A stretch of DNA of 64,000 nucleotides from Lepidostoma basale. Lineage: Eukaryota; Arthropoda; Insecta; Trichoptera; Lepidostomatidae. The notes under the pieces are model-generated. The model was not told the origin of the DNA. It did not search any database and saw nothing but the letters and a program-made list of their open reading frames with translations. The DNA lies in contig JAHDVF020000938.1 in the NCBI GenBank assembly GCA_022606425.2, positions 310,001 to 374,000 on the forward strand, given 5' to 3'. Made by a program: the position numbers and the translations under genes. Shown one piece after another: positions 10,546 through 21,199 of the stretch (the first letter of the stretch is position 1; the number at the start of each line of letters is the position of its first letter).

Positions 10546-11215
10546 TGTGAAAGATTATTTCTGCGACAGAAGAGAGCGACTTATTAGATGCGATAGAGGC
10601 CATAAATTAACCGCAGTCTATCATTTTGTATGCCGTAAAAATATTTAAGATTTTCTCTCGCGGAGTAAGAATTTGTCTTCGTACATAAATCTCCCTCGAG
10701 AGAAGAATGTCCCCGGCCCTCGCTTCTAATATGTGAGCACAGTTTAACTTTGCTTATCACAAGATTGGGAGGCGTGTTTTATCGCTCTGAAATTTTCAGG
10801 ATCCGAACATATTCAATGAAAATATTTGCTTGTGATTTAGTAATGTAAATTCTAATTAATTAAAGTTCGTCCATTGTTCGCTTTCAATGAATTGAAACAA
10901 TGTAATGACAGTTTTATTCGCGGAGTTCTAAAAGTTTTTAAATTAAACATTAATTATAAATCCGTTACTTTAAACATGTACTATTTTTTTAATTAATTTT
11001 TGCTGGCGTCAAAAGAGTTTTATTCCCAGAATACAAAGTAGTGTATTTTGTTAATGTATTTTATGCAAAACAAGAATTATTTCATATTTTAATATATTAT
11101 ATCATCATCAGCATTAAAAACGCAACATATAGGGGTGGCTAAGATCCGAGGAGACTGCGTTAAGCAGATTAATTGTTCTTCCTACCAATGATAGCTATAA
11201 TCTTAAGATCAATTT
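10546..11215. other. Mostly unique sequence
   Basis: About 10560-10800 is GC-richer, includes GGCCATAAATTAACC, and matches no repeat seen here. It may be single-copy non-coding DNA. The remainder is AT-rich without recognised features. Confidence 0.35.
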
Positions 11216-11285
11216 GACTTGCGGTATAATAATGTAAAGAGCAAATCAATAAAATAATAATAATAATAATAATAATACAATACAC

Positions 11286-11620
11286 CCATTTGATAATGCC
11301 GTAGCAAGACAAAACATGGCATTCATAAAAAAATACATTGTTATAGACCGAGGAAAACGTGGCACGATCAAATAAATCAAATAACGAATGTCGGCCATGT
11401 GAGCAGTCAGAGAAATCGACGCGCGTGCATGACACGAAGTATGAATGTTGAGGAAGCGAGAGAAATATGTCAGGAAAGAAAAGTGTGGCAGTCCATTCTT
11501 TCTGCCTACCCCTTCGGGGAGACGGCGTGATGGTTAGTTAATTAGTTACTTAGTTACATTGTTATTTTATTATAGGAGTTAAATCATATATCATATATTG
11601 CTTCTTAAACATTGATATAT
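11286..11620. repeat. HH-f fragment hosting LINE-A1
   Basis: 11286-11344 has TTTGATAATGCCGTAGCAAG.CAAAACATGGCATTC, an HH-f core without G12. LINE-A1 is inserted at 11345, and flanking AT-rich sequence follows it. Confidence 0.6.
11345..11564 (+). pseudogene. LINE-A1 220-bp 3' end with target-site duplication
   Basis: Begins inside RPRKTWHDQINQI and runs through NVGHVS.QRNRRACMT to the hairpin (TTCG loop, 11509-11521) and a TTAGTTAATTAGTTACTTAG tail. TACATTGTTAT at 11334-11344 and 11565-11575 is the duplication. One of the cleanest short insertions for defining the 3' end. Confidence 0.9.
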
Positions 11621-11840
11621 GGTAAAACTCCGTATTAAATAATCAATATGTACGAATAAAAACGTCTGTTTTCTAGAAGTTTTATTATATATTTATTATG
11701 AAAGACATGTTTCATCTGCTAAATGCATTATGGAATGACAATGACATTTGATAATCCCTTAGACAGGCGAAACATGTCATTCAAATAAATTATAATAAGA
11801 TTTCTAGAAAACAGATGGTTTCATTCGAGTTAAATAATTA
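11605..11840. repeat. HH-f palindrome
   Basis: Left arm 11605-11735 (TTCTTAAACATTGATATATG, TCTGTTTTCTAGAAGTTTTA, GACATGTTTCATC) and right arm 11745-11835 (CATTTGATAATCCCTTAGAC, AGGCGAAACATGTCATTC, TTTCTAGAAAACAGATGG) are inverted copies head to head. The right core reads TTGATAA - T - stem - GAAAC - ATGTC. Confidence 0.75.
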
Positions 11841-12420
11841 TACAATAATCAATAACTAAAAAAATTAAAACTCCAATGAAATTCAATTTACCAAATAAAA
11901 AATTTCAAGTTCCATTACCTTTATAACACTAGATAACAATATATACAACATATAATATATTTATACATAAACATAATTTCTATCAAAAATAACCAGCTCT
12001 TTCACCATCCTTCCCTAGTCTTGAATTGTATATACACTAGGACTCCACAAGAGATTTAACACACAACATAAGAGGTTATTTACTACGTGTATATTATATA
12101 AACACGCTTTATTATATATGTTTAGTCGTTATCCTGTGTCGACACACGCTTAGATCCTTATTTCAAGTAAGACGCAATCCTTGTACGAGTCAAATGTATC
12201 CTTTGGGACAGAGTCTTCCAGGAAATCTCTCTCTAATGTAACATTTCAATTTGTCTAGTATTTACTGTAAACGTTATGCTCTTGTATACGGTGCCATTAG
12301 TGTTCTAAAAAGAAATACTTATTTTGCTACAAGCGCATTTATTCATTTCATAATAAATATTGTATATTTAATAAATAATATTAATTGTGAAATATTTTAT
12401 TAAACGGGGTGAAATGAATA
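11841..12420. other. AT-rich unique sequence
   Basis: No recognised repeat or coding signature. About 12130-12330 is slightly less AT-rich. Confidence 0.35.
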
Positions 12421-12915
12421 TAAATGTTGTTAATATGTATGAAAAAACGATGTTGGTATTAACATTTGATAATGCCTTGGAAGGGCGAAACATGTCATAA
12501 ATAAATATTATAATAAAATTCCTTGAAAACTATCGTTTTTCTTACATGTAAAATTAATAATTTAATATGGAGTTTTACACCATTGTTCAAGAAACAATAA
12601 ATAATATTAATGTTATTTGAAATTTCTATGTATTGTTTCTGTGTAAATTATGATAATGTATTTTTTTAACAAATTTAATTATTTATTTTATTGTTCAAAA
12701 TGAATATTTATAATTTAACTAATTATTATGAATACAATAAAATAGTAACTAATTCGAATTAAAACGTCTGTTTTCTATAACTTTTATAACATTTAGTGGG
12801 AATGACATGTTTCGCTTTGCTAATGCATTATTTTCATCGTAAAGGTAGTCATGACGTTCCCATAAAACATGTTTTTACTTCTAGGAAACAAAAGAGTTTA
12901 TTCATATTAGTAATT
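12420..12915. repeat. HH-f units, two adjacent
   Basis: 12468-12605 is a plus unit with CATTTGATAATGCCTTGGAA, GGGCGAAACATGTCAT and an end at ATTGTTCAAGAAACAATAAA. 12755-12910 is a second, rearranged head-to-head pair with AGTGGGAATGACATGTTTCG. Confidence 0.7.
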
Positions 12916-12918
12916 TGC

Positions 12919-13240
12919 TTTGGATATATACTGTAATGTTTATGATTTAAAAAAAATTGAAATTGAAATTGAAAATGAATTATTTAGGAAATATTGTATT
13001 AAATTTCTTCTACATACTCGTATATACTCCATAATTTGTGTTGTTATGGTGGTTTATTTCTATTTTTCTTTCTTATACACATTTTGTATACAACACTTAT
13101 ATTTTTTTTTTAAAAAGTCCCTCTTCAGAAAAAATACATTTTTAAAAATATTATTAAATTGTTTACATGATCTGACAGATGTTATAAAGATTTATTTTAG
13201 AACGTTTATGTTTTTGTTACCAAAAATTTTATGATTCAAT
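12919..13240 (+). repeat. Jockey-like 3' tail fragment and HH-i-related fragment
   Basis: 12919-12982 resembles the 3' terminus at 17.99 kb (TATATACTGTAATGTTTATGATT) with a GAAATT-repeat tail. 13040-13120 resembles the left arm of HH-i at 51.4 kb (TGTGTTGTTATG, ATTTTGTATACAACACTTAT) but lacks its core. The 104-codon frame over this stretch is low-complexity and not a gene. Confidence 0.5.
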
Positions 13241-13324
13241 TAGAATTTAAAATAATAATTTGAAGTTCTTATTGGGGTTCAGATAATTACTTACAACACC
13301 AGAATTAAATTATTAGGGATTATA

Positions 13325-13620
13325 ACTATGAATGAAAACGTATGTTTTCTAAAAGTTTTTTTATTATTGTATTTTTCTTCTTGATAAAAATCCAAAACTT
13401 TTTTATAAATTACAAGTGTGACGCTTAATTAATTTAAATTTGATAAAACACTTGATAAAATCATTTGATAATGCCTTAGAAGGACGAAACGTGTCATTAT
13501 CATAAAATTTAATAAAACTTCTAGAAAACTGACGTCTTCATTCGTATTAATTATTTAATGTGGATTTATACATCATTGTTCAAGAAACAATAAATATATA
13601 TCTGATTCTTGAACCATGAT
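13325..13620. repeat. HH-f palindrome, disrupted
   Basis: Left arm starts ATGAATGAAAACGTATGTTT and is interrupted by AT-rich filler. The right unit has TCATTTGATAATGCCTTAGA, AGGACGAAACGTGTCATT and ends in CATTGTTCAAGAAACAATAA near 13592, followed by a second, shorter end fragment to about 13630. Confidence 0.65.
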
Positions 13621-13639
13621 GTAAATCTTTATGTTTAAT

Positions 13640-14225
13640 GTTTAATATTTATGAAAACTTTCGTTTTCTTGAATATTCGTTCTAGAAAACGGATGTTTTC
13701 ATCAATAAAATAAGTTATATGAATATTATCATATCGTTTAATTTGTTGCTGTACACTCTTTTAAATGAGGAATTACTTTTTCAATTTAAGAACCAAAGTT
13801 TTTTAATGTATTGCAAGATTAAACGTAATACATTCCTTGGATTATAAAATGCTTATGTCAAAGAACGAGAGCAACAGGGAAAGAGGAGAGATAGAGTGGG
13901 AGAGCTTGTGCATGTATGAAGGAATGATCGCTTAATGCAGTCTGGTCGGCACTGCACAAACTCAATGGGGGAGGCAAGCACGAGGGAGCTTTGTAATGAA
14001 AAATTCTGCAGCTTATACCGGAGATCGCGGAGGAGATTGGGGCTATCGTACCTTGGAAAAATGCTAACATATTTCTTTGAAATTACTCGAGTTATATTTA
14101 CGACTTTTAAACGATGCCATTCGTTTTTAATATTTGATGTCTTAATCTTATGCCATGTCAGGTTTCACGTTCCTTTATCTAGAGATCTTTTGTAGAGGTC
14201 ACCATCCCTTAGGTGGTTGGTTTCA
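13640..14225. other. Intervening sequence
   Basis: 13650-13720 contains short inverted pieces of the HH-f arm. About 13860-14060 is GC-richer and single-copy by eye, with no recognisable product. Confidence 0.35.
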
Positions 14226-14227
14226 GA

Positions 14228-14692
14228 AACAAACAAACAAACCATCACGCCGTTTCCCCGCACGGGGTAGGCAGAGAGAATGGACTGCCACACTACTCTA
14301 TCCTGGCAAACCTCTCTAGATTCCTCCATATTCATACAACGAGTCATACACACACGTCGATTCCTCCGACTTCTAACCTGACCAACCATTAAAATTTGAT
14401 TAATTTGGTCATGCCATATTTTCCTCGGTCTGCCTCGACTTCTTACCCCATTTACATCAATAACGTATACTTTTTAACCATTTTTTCTCCATCCATGCGT
14501 TCCATATGTCCGAACCAACGCAGCGATCCTTTCATAATTTTGTTCATAATACCTTCTTCCGCTCTACATTCCTTTCTTATATCAGCATTTGAGATTCTGT
14601 CGTATATCGTTCTACCACACAAACGTCCTAGGGACCTCAGCTCTACCGCAATTATTCTCCTCTCATCCTTCTTATGCCAGTTGGTTTCAGCT
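14228..14692 (-). pseudogene. LINE-A3 3' copy
   Basis: Low-coordinate end AACAAACAAACAAACC is the complement of the TTTG tail. The minus strand then gives the SAYP block, RSRRNRRVCMTRCMN, a TWHDQ region, FGHMERMDGEKMVKK, IMNKIMKGS and AELRSLGRLCGRTIYDR. A one-base insertion changes the hairpin loop. The LINE-D-like element at 14715 lies just beyond its 5' end. Confidence 0.87.
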
Positions 14693-14714
14693 ATTAAATA
14701 TTCAAATAAATCGG

Positions 14715-14858
14715 TTGGACGTCCCCCTGCCCGCTGGACCGACGATCTGAAAAGGATTGCTGGACCTGGGTGAATGGGAGCGGCAATGGATAGGGGCGGT
14801 GGCGTGCTTTGGGAGAGGCCTACATTTAGCAGTGGATGATAGACGGCTGATGATGATG
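14715..14858 (+). pseudogene. LINE-D-like 3' end, 144 bp, with target-site duplication
   Basis: Encodes VGRPPARWTDDLKRIAG near the start, the terminal motif of a LINE common in Lepidoptera, and ends in a GATGATGATGA tail. AAATAAATCGG at 14704-14714 and 14859-14869 is an 11-bp duplication. Confidence 0.88.
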
Positions 14859-14927
14859 AAATAAATCGGCCAAAATTCATGTTTACATTTGATAAAAACA
14901 AATATGAAAAGTATTGTGTTTAATTCC

Positions 14928-15400
14928 TTATGTAAGGAAGTGAAGCATGGATTTAGCAAAAGAAGGATGAATGTAGAATAAATGCAGTAGAAATGAGATC
15001 TCTTAGACGAATGTGTGGATACTCTGTGTATGATAGAGTGTCGAATAAAAATATAAAAAGTGAATGTGGTGCGAATGATGGTATTATGAACAAAATAAAG
15101 AAAGGCTCACTAAGATGGTTTGGACATATGGAAAGAATGAATTAAGAAAGAGTGGTAAAAAAATTGTATGTTAACGATGTTAGTGGAACCAGAAATAGAG
15201 GAAGACCGAGAAAAACGTGGCACGATCAAATAAATCAAATATTGAATGTCGGCCATGTGAGGAGTCAGAGAAATCGACGAGCGTTCATGATACGATGTAT
15301 GAATGTTGAGGAATCGAGAGCAATATGTCAGGAAAGAAACTTGTGGCAGTCCATTATTTCTGCCTACCTCTTCGGAGAGACGGCGTGATGGTTAGTTAGT
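14928..15400 (+). pseudogene. LINE-A1 3' copy
   Basis: Starts in the YGSEAW block (stop in place), then NAVEMRSLRRMCGYSVYDRV and NKIKKGSLRWFGHMERMN; after a TAA, KLYVNDVSGTRNRGRPRKTW to the end. The terminal hairpin is CTC-TTCG-GAG instead of CCC-TTCG-GGG, a paired change. Tail is GTTAGTTAG. Confidence 0.88.
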
Positions 15401-15689
15401 TTTGTGTTTAATGGTTCAAATGAAATAATTATTTTTGTATAACTTATCTCAAATACTTAGGTATTAAATAGTGAAATGTCTTAAAACCTTCGAGGAAAAG
15501 TGGACACGGAAGTTGACTGTATAAACCCACACGCATTACTCGTGAAAAATGTTTATCAATTAGTAGTTTAGATTTTTATTATCAAGTACATATTATTATT
15601 TGACGTGTCACCCCTGTTCAGTGGTGGCTCGTGTAGCGTGCTTGCCTAATAAACCAGCATTACAACTCATTACGCGTTAGATATACCAT

Positions 15690-16115
15690 TATATGTAAAT
15701 ATTTCTACTTCTTCTTCTTCTTCCTCAGCCTATCCCGTCCACTCCTGGACAAAGGCCTCCTCCATTCGCTTCCATGTCACTCTTGTGCAGACTGCATCCA
15801 GATTATTCCGACATGTCTGTTTAGATTATCCTTCTACCGTAGATGCGGTCGTCTTGCACTTCTCTTTGCCGTCCACGGTTTCCAAGTCAACAGTCTTCTG
15901 GTCCATTTTTCGTCTGAGCTTCGTTACCTGCCCATTGCCATTTTAGAGTCTTGCCCATCGCCACCCGGTGGATAATGTCAGTAAGCTTTGTTTTTCTCTC
16001 ACTGTATCGTTTCTGACTCCGTCTCTCAGGCTTATTCCTAACATGGCTCTTTCCATGGCTCTTTGGGTCACTCGTAGTTTGTTAGCACCTTGTTTGTTAT
16101 TACATATTATGACAA
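15690..16115 (-). pseudogene. LINE-D C-terminal copy
   Basis: The minus strand gives KLRVTQRAMERAMLGISLRD, then KMAMG..RSSDEKW and a degraded WKPWTAKRSA block, ending in a GAAGAAGAAGAA tail at about 15700. It is collinear with the copy at 63.2-63.66 kb. Frameshifts and stops are frequent. Confidence 0.82.
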
Positions 16116-16500
16116 TGTTATAGATTCAAGACCATAAGTACCAACTGGCAGAACACTACTTACTTACTAATAACTTTCTACTAACTAACTAACTCACTAT
16201 ACATCGCTTAGCCTCTCCAAAGAGATAGATGAGAAAAAAATGTTTTAATCAATATTAAATATAGGTACGGTGCAAGTTGCAGACATGAAATTTTTATTGT
16301 CTTTTACATTAATAAAAATTTTATAATTTACATTTTATTGATTATTTACATGGCCGTATAAATGAGTGCAATGAAATATAATAAAAAATGTTAAAAAAAA
16401 TAATACTGATAAAATTAATATGACAAAACTATGATCATTTTGTAAGTTATTTTTATAAAAAGGGCCTTGAACAATAAACACAATTAGTAATCAAAATTAA
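16116..16500. other. AT-rich unique sequence
   Basis: Nothing recognised beyond a short TAACTAACTAAC run near 16185 that may be a lost LINE-A tail. Confidence 0.3.
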
Positions 16501-16725
16501 TTTATGGCATTAACGCAAACGAGAAAGAGAACACCGCAAAGATGAGAAAGATGCGGAAGGAGAGGCCATTGGGAAACGGTAATGTTTGTACTGCCAACGT
16601 TTTCCTCTGCTCTAGATGCTTTAAAGTATGTGGGTCCAGGATTTACCCACATGAGGACCCACAACCGTGAAGGACAGTCTTCCTCGGATACAATAGAAAT
16701 CTAATGATGATGAATAAAACGTCTA
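16501..16725 (+). pseudogene. Probable LINE 3' end with residual zinc-finger-like block
   Basis: One plus frame reads GFTHMRTHNREGQSSSDTIE before stops and a GATGATGAAT tail. HMRTH is the second half of a C2H2-like finger, a known ending in some insect LINE proteins. The matching CxxC half is out of frame. HH-f arm sequence follows at 16718. Confidence 0.42.
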
Positions 16726-16769
16726 GAAAACAGACGTTCTCATTCATATTATTTAATTAATAAGTCCAT

Positions 16770-17125
16770 TTTTTCCGATTTCACGAGCCGCCCACGCTAC
16801 GGGGTTGACCCTCTCTCCCCTAACGCAGATTGATCGGGCACATGTTGATACGGCGGCCGAGTACCATTATAATATGTGCGTGCCGCCACTGGAGAGATCT
16901 GATAACAGAATTACTCATTCACCTTTCACTAAAACTGCTTTACCCTGAGTAGTAGTTTTCCTTTTCGTTTTTAACACTCGACATTCCGAGGGCCGCGTGA
17001 CGCAATCGCACTGTTTTGATGGAAATAAGATGGCGCGATAAGGGCCAACTGAGATCGTTATAAATATAGCATTCCTGTGAACTGAAACTACGGAAACATG
17101 TGTTGGACTCATGAATAGTTGAAAT
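16770..17125. other. GC-richer unique island
   Basis: No repeat match. Includes AATAAGATGGCGCGATAAG and a TATAAATATAGC at about 17059-17070, which could be a core promoter or chance. No recognisable downstream coding sequence. Confidence 0.3.
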
Positions 17126-17139
17126 TAGACCTTAATCTA

Positions 17140-18220
17140 TGCTGTTTTTATATAAAGCACTCACTTTGTGGTTAGACATTTTAAATTATTACATACATAT
17201 ATAAAATAAAATAATTTAACACTTTGCATAATAAGCGCGAAATTGTAATTATGCCAACTAGTTTCGCTGGCTTCATAAGTTCAATTTAAAAAACAAAATA
17301 AAAAATATTTACATAAATACTCGTATATATACTATGGTATTCAATTGGACATTTAGGCAGCTGTCAAATGTGCAATAAGAATTTGTTTTAAAGCAATTTC
17401 TATAAAGTTATTACAAATTCTTAATAGTTTTTGCAAACTCTAAATAGTAAGTATGAATACTTAAAAGTTAGTATAAACTCTAAATAGTAAATATAAATTC
17501 AAAAATTTCTAAAAATTAAATCTAAATTTCTTTCTTTGGCTACTATAGTCTGTACCCAACTAATTTCTTGCTGGATATGATGGACTACCAATCATTGGAA
17601 ATTAGACGAACTATCCATTTGGGTGTTCATTTTTTTCAACTGATTCGTGGTCGAATACATAACTCGGATATTTTGAATGACTTGACTTTGTTTCTCCCTG
17701 ACAATTATCTGCGACAAAGGTAACTTAGATTATTTAACCTGCCACTGTGTAGAACCAATCTACCTAAAGTAATACCCGTGGGCAGAGCAATAATCCTTCT
17801 AAACCGCATCTCTTCGGATGTGGACATCTTCCACGATAGTAAGGCTACCCTCAGAAAACATCTATCTCTTAAATAATGTGTTGTTCTTCTTATTGTTTCT
17901 AATTACTTAATTGGTTTTATTTTTTTAATTATCTCGTGTGTTTTTGTGTTTTTGTCTATTGTTTATATTGTATAGTCATAACCGCTTTGGTTATATACTG
18001 TAATGTTTATGATTAAAAAAATATATTTATTAAAAAATATACATATTCGTGTAAATCTATATTTTTTAAATTTAGTTTTTTATAGTGCCTGGCGAAGCTT
18101 GGGTACAAGCGAAACTAGTTGGAATAGTTACAATTTCTTAGATATCATTCAAAGTGTTCTTTTATTTTATACGCGTAATAATTTAATTCACGTTATAATA
18201 AATGTGTTACTGCCAAAACA
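17140..18220. repeat. HH-d palindrome split by a jockey/CR1-like 3' end
   Basis: Left arm 17155-17290 (AAGCACTCACTTTGTGGTTA, AATTATGCCAACTAGTTTCG) and right arm 18082-18160 (GGCGAAGCTTGGGTACAAGC, GAAACTAGTTGG) are inverted HH-d copies. The right core has GGCGA for CTGATGA, so it is decayed. The interval holds a LINE end and AT-rich filler. Confidence 0.6.
17560..18065 (+). pseudogene. Jockey/CR1-like LINE 3' end
   Basis: One plus frame reads LEIRRTIHLGVHFFQLIRGR, NDLTLFLPDNYLRQR, LCRTNLPKVIPVGRAIILLN, then RISSDVDIFH before the 3' untranslated part ending near ACTGTAATGTTTATGATTAA. This is the C-terminal tail domain found after the reverse transcriptase in jockey/CR1-type elements. Related to 9.9-10.4 kb. 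Confidence 0.72.
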
Positions 18221-18224
18221 ATGG

Positions 18225-18498
18225 ATTATCTAAAAATATAATAAAATTCGTTGAACAGAATTAATATTTTTTAAACATAAAAATAATTATGTTGCGTTTA
18301 TTTATGCTTTATTCAAACAGGAACTGTTCATCTGTCTTGAAGGTGGAGTTTGAAATTATCTCCCTAACGTCGGTAGAAAAGAAATATCAAGAGACACGAA
18401 ATAAACCAAAATCTATATTTTAAAAATGTATTATAATTCAACTGAAACTAATTTTAATGTATTTGAAAGTTCCTTTACCCATTTAAGCTCTGAAAGTT
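18225..18498. other. AT-rich sequence with a short HH-e end
   Basis: GCCAAAACAATGGATTATCT at about 18211 matches the terminus of HH-e. The rest is unrecognised. Confidence 0.35.
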
Positions 18499-18499
18499 A

Positions 18500-18840
18500 A
18501 GATATGATACCCATCTTCGCTTGTTTCCATCCAAGGATTTAGTATGCAGCAAAGTGTAATATTTTGCTGGTTTTTGGGGGCCACTTGGGCCTTTGATGTG
18601 GTAGATTCCCTTTGCTTTCCGCATTTGTGCTCGGCAGGTTATTTCAACCCAATTACTTTAAACAACTTAAAAGATATTGATTCTCATGACATGTGATAGG
18701 TAGGTGATCTATCGCCAATTGAATGTCCCGAGAATTCTATACCAGATCAAAGATAGTGTTACAATCACAAAGCTATCAGCGGGAATCAAACCTGGGACCT
18801 CTTTCCATTCTGACACGAAGGTCGTCGAACCCCTATATCT
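18500..18840 (-). repeat. SINE-1, long form
   Basis: The minus strand has the tRNA-like head at about 18835-18770, degraded around box B, then the GTGATTGTAACACTATCTTT body and a long 3' extension (GGGTTGAAATAACCTGCCGA...) shared with copies at 30.3 and 46.2 kb but absent from the short copies at 2.3 and 43.6 kb. Confidence 0.65.
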
Positions 18841-19284
18841 GGATATTTTAGAATTTACGTCGTTACGTACATACGAAGTCATGTACATAGTTATATTATA
18901 CAGTTATGTATATAAGACTTATTATATGTGTAGTATAATATTTAAAATAATCAAGTAAATTTGGGCTCTTGATATAAAATATTGGCATACAAATATGGTA
19001 TAACTTAGAACATTATCAACTAGGGAAATCACTAAAGAGCATGCATTTAAAATGAAGTCAACTTTTAAAAACTTTACCGTTTGGCATAGGTATTTTTGAT
19101 CTGCACAATTCTGGGATTATCCACCCTGTACTTGGTACAGTCGGCTGAAAAAATACACCAACACTCACCATACAACAAGTGTGCCAACACGTTGTATAGT
19201 TAAAGGAACCTAAATAGATGTGAACGGTAAAGTTATCTATCGGCCCATACTCTCAATCTACTGCCTGAAGGAAGTGATTATTAA
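18841..19284. other. Unique AT-rich sequence
   Basis: No repeat or gene recognised. Confidence 0.3.
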
Positions 19285-19795
19285 GTAAGAACTATCACGC
19301 CCTTTCCCCGGAGAGGAAGGCATAGATGATGGACTGCCATACTGCTCTGTCCAAACATACCCTCGAGCTTCCTCTACATTCAAACGTCGTAACATGCACG
19401 CTCGTCGGTTTTTCCGACTTCGAATGTGGCTGCCTTTAAGTATTTGAATAATTTGGTCATGTCATGCTTCCCTTCGTCTTCCAGGGCTTCTTTTTCTATA
19501 CACAACGCTTATATACAATATTTTAACCATTTTTCTCTCGTCCTTTCGTTCGATATGTCCAAATCATCTCAGAGATCCTTTTTTAATTTTGCTTATAATG
19601 CAATACTTTGCCTTACATTTCTTCCTTTTTTGGTTATTCGGTATTCTATCATATATCGTTTACTCACACATTTTTCTCAGTGATCTCATTTCATGGCATT
19701 TATCCTACTTCCATCCATATTTTGTCAGCTTCAAGCTTCATTTTCATATATAAGGAAGTTAGCTTAATTGAAAATAAGGGTTCTACATGAAAATT
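19285..19795 (-). pseudogene. LINE-A2 3' copy
   Basis: Complement of the hairpin (loop TCCG, stem CTC/GGG) at about 19302-19320, then blocks for GHIRS..NRRACMLRRLN-like text, FGHIERND, IMNKIKKGSL and RMC.K..YDRI. It ends at about 19770 in CTTCATTTTCATATATAAGG, which is shared with the next entry. Confidence 0.82.
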
Positions 19796-20265
19796 AAGAA
19801 TTTAATTCCTTTGTAATAAATATGTTATTATTGTTATCATCATCTGCCTTACATTTCTCCCTCATTTTGTTATTTTATCATATATCATTTTCCCTCAAAT
19901 TATTTTTAGTGATCTCATTTCCACGACATTTACCCTACTTTCATCCTTCATTTGCCAGCTCTAAGCTTCACTTCCATATATAAGGAAGTTAGTTTAATTG
20001 TTAATTATTAATTAGTTATGTCAAATAAATCAAATATTGAATGTCGGCCATGTGGGGAGTCAGAACAATCGACGCGCGTGCATGACACGATGTATGAATG
20101 TTGTGAAAGCGAGAGAAATATGTCAGGAAAGAAAAGTGTGGTAGGTCATTCGTTCTGCCAACCCCTTAGGCGAGACGGCGTGTTGGTTAGTAAGTTAGTT
20201 TGTTTAATTGAAAAAATGGTTTCTAAATGTAACTTAATAATTTAATTTCTTTGTAATAAAATATT
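19593..20265. repeat. Segmental tandem duplication of LINE-A2 5' part, second unit split
   Basis: 19593-19825 and 19838-20265 are direct copies. Both include the LINE-A2 stretch TGCCTTACATTTCT...CAAGCTTCA/CTAAGCTTCA, then ATATATAAGGAAGTTAG.TTAATTG and TTTAATT.CTTTGTAATAAA. The second unit is interrupted at 20002-20200 by a LINE-A1 3' end flanked by GTTTAATTG. Confidence 0.72.
20002..20200 (+). pseudogene. LINE-A1 3' end inserted in the duplication
   Basis: AATAAATCAAATATTGAATG through GTATGAATGTTGTGAAAGCG and AGTGTGGTAGGTCATTCGTT to GACGGCGTGTTGGTTAGTAAG. The hairpin is decayed (TTAGGCGAG). GTTTAATTG flanks it on both sides. Confidence 0.8.
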
Positions 20266-20289
20266 TTTTCGGGTAAAGTCATCGTCATC

Positions 20290-20500
20290 CGCTATCCGTT
20301 GCATTCGAGGAAACAACTATTGCTACAGTTATTGGTAATAAATATCTGATGATGCCAACTGAGGCTGGAGTATCAGGTCCCGACAATTTAATTGAAATTA
20401 ATTATTAAATTTTAATGCGTATTATAACAGGGTTTAAAAATGAAAACATTTAGTAATATTGAAGTATCAAAGTGTTTCGGCCGAAAGAATATAATAATTC
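20290..20500 (+). repeat. HH-e remnant, decayed
   Basis: TATCTGATGATGCCAACTGA keeps CTGATGA and half of stem II, but the GAAAC half is replaced. GAAGTATCAAAGTGTTTCGG at about 20460 is the HH-e terminus. Confidence 0.5.
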
Positions 20501-20504
20501 ATTT

Positions 20505-20592
20505 CATTCATTCATTTCTCGGGGCTACATCCCGGTAGGGACTTGGCCTCCTCCACAACGGTCCTCCATTCCTGGTGATGGTATTTTGAAAA
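20505..20592 (-). pseudogene. LINE 3' end with GAAT-type tail
   Basis: The minus strand reads EWRTVVEEAKSLPGCSPEK then a stop and a GAATGAATGAAATGAA tail. WRxLVEEAKxxPG is the usual ending of RTE-like LINE proteins in insects. Confidence 0.75.
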
Positions 20593-20859
20593 TAATTCTC
20601 ACTCTGTCATCTGGTGGAAATCATATTATATAAAATAGCAATAGATAAGCTACCTTTTATATGTCATAAGAATCAAATGTTAAAGTCAAAAGAAGGTATA
20701 GTGATTGGGTTCAAATACCTGTTGTGTACAAAAATGTGCAAAGGAACGGAAAACTACCACATTTTAGGCGTAACTGGCTTCCCAAAAACCAGCAAAGATT
20801 TAGCCGCATATCTAGGATTGAACTTAAACAATTACAAAAAATTACCCGAATTATTTATT

Positions 20860-21160
20860 GTTTCTTGAACAACGATATAAAACTCTATGTGAAATACTTT
20901 ATTCGAATAGAAAGCCGGTTTTCTAGAAATTTTATTATATTTTATGGAAATCACATTTTTCGCCATCACACCGCGTCTCCCGCGAGGCGAAAAGAGAAGG
21001 ATGGAGTGCCGCATCAGTTAATGTGTGACAGTCCATTCTTTCTGCCTACCCTTTCGGGGAGTCGGCGTGATGGTTAGTCAGTCAGTCAGTTAGACATTTT
21101 TCGCATTTCACAATAAATTATAATAAAACTTCTAGAAAACAGACGTTTTCACTCTTATGA
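20860..21160. repeat. HH-f palindrome split by SINE-A
   Basis: Left arm 20860-20963 (TATTGTTTCTTGAACAACGA, GGTTTTCTAGAAATTTTATT, TTTTTCGC). After SINE-A the right arm continues 21094-21150 (ATTTTTCGCATTTCACAATA, AACTTCTAGAAAACAGACGT). Confidence 0.7.
20964..21093 (+). mobile_element. SINE-A, 5'-truncated, with target-site duplication
   Basis: 130 bp: CATCACACCGCGTCTCCCGC, GGCGAAAAGAGAAGGATGGA, then the LINE-A-like end CCATTCTTTCTGCCTACCCT, TTTCGGGGAG and GGTTAGTCAGTCAGTCAG. ACATTTTTCGC at 20953-20963 and 21094-21104 is the duplication. Confidence 0.85.
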
Positions 21161-21199
21161 CTTACGTAATCGCTATGATAGTTATAATATAATACCCAT

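Noticed and set aside
17055..17110. TATA-box promoter of a host gene
   Set aside because: TATAAATA is expected often in AT-rich DNA and no coding sequence follows.
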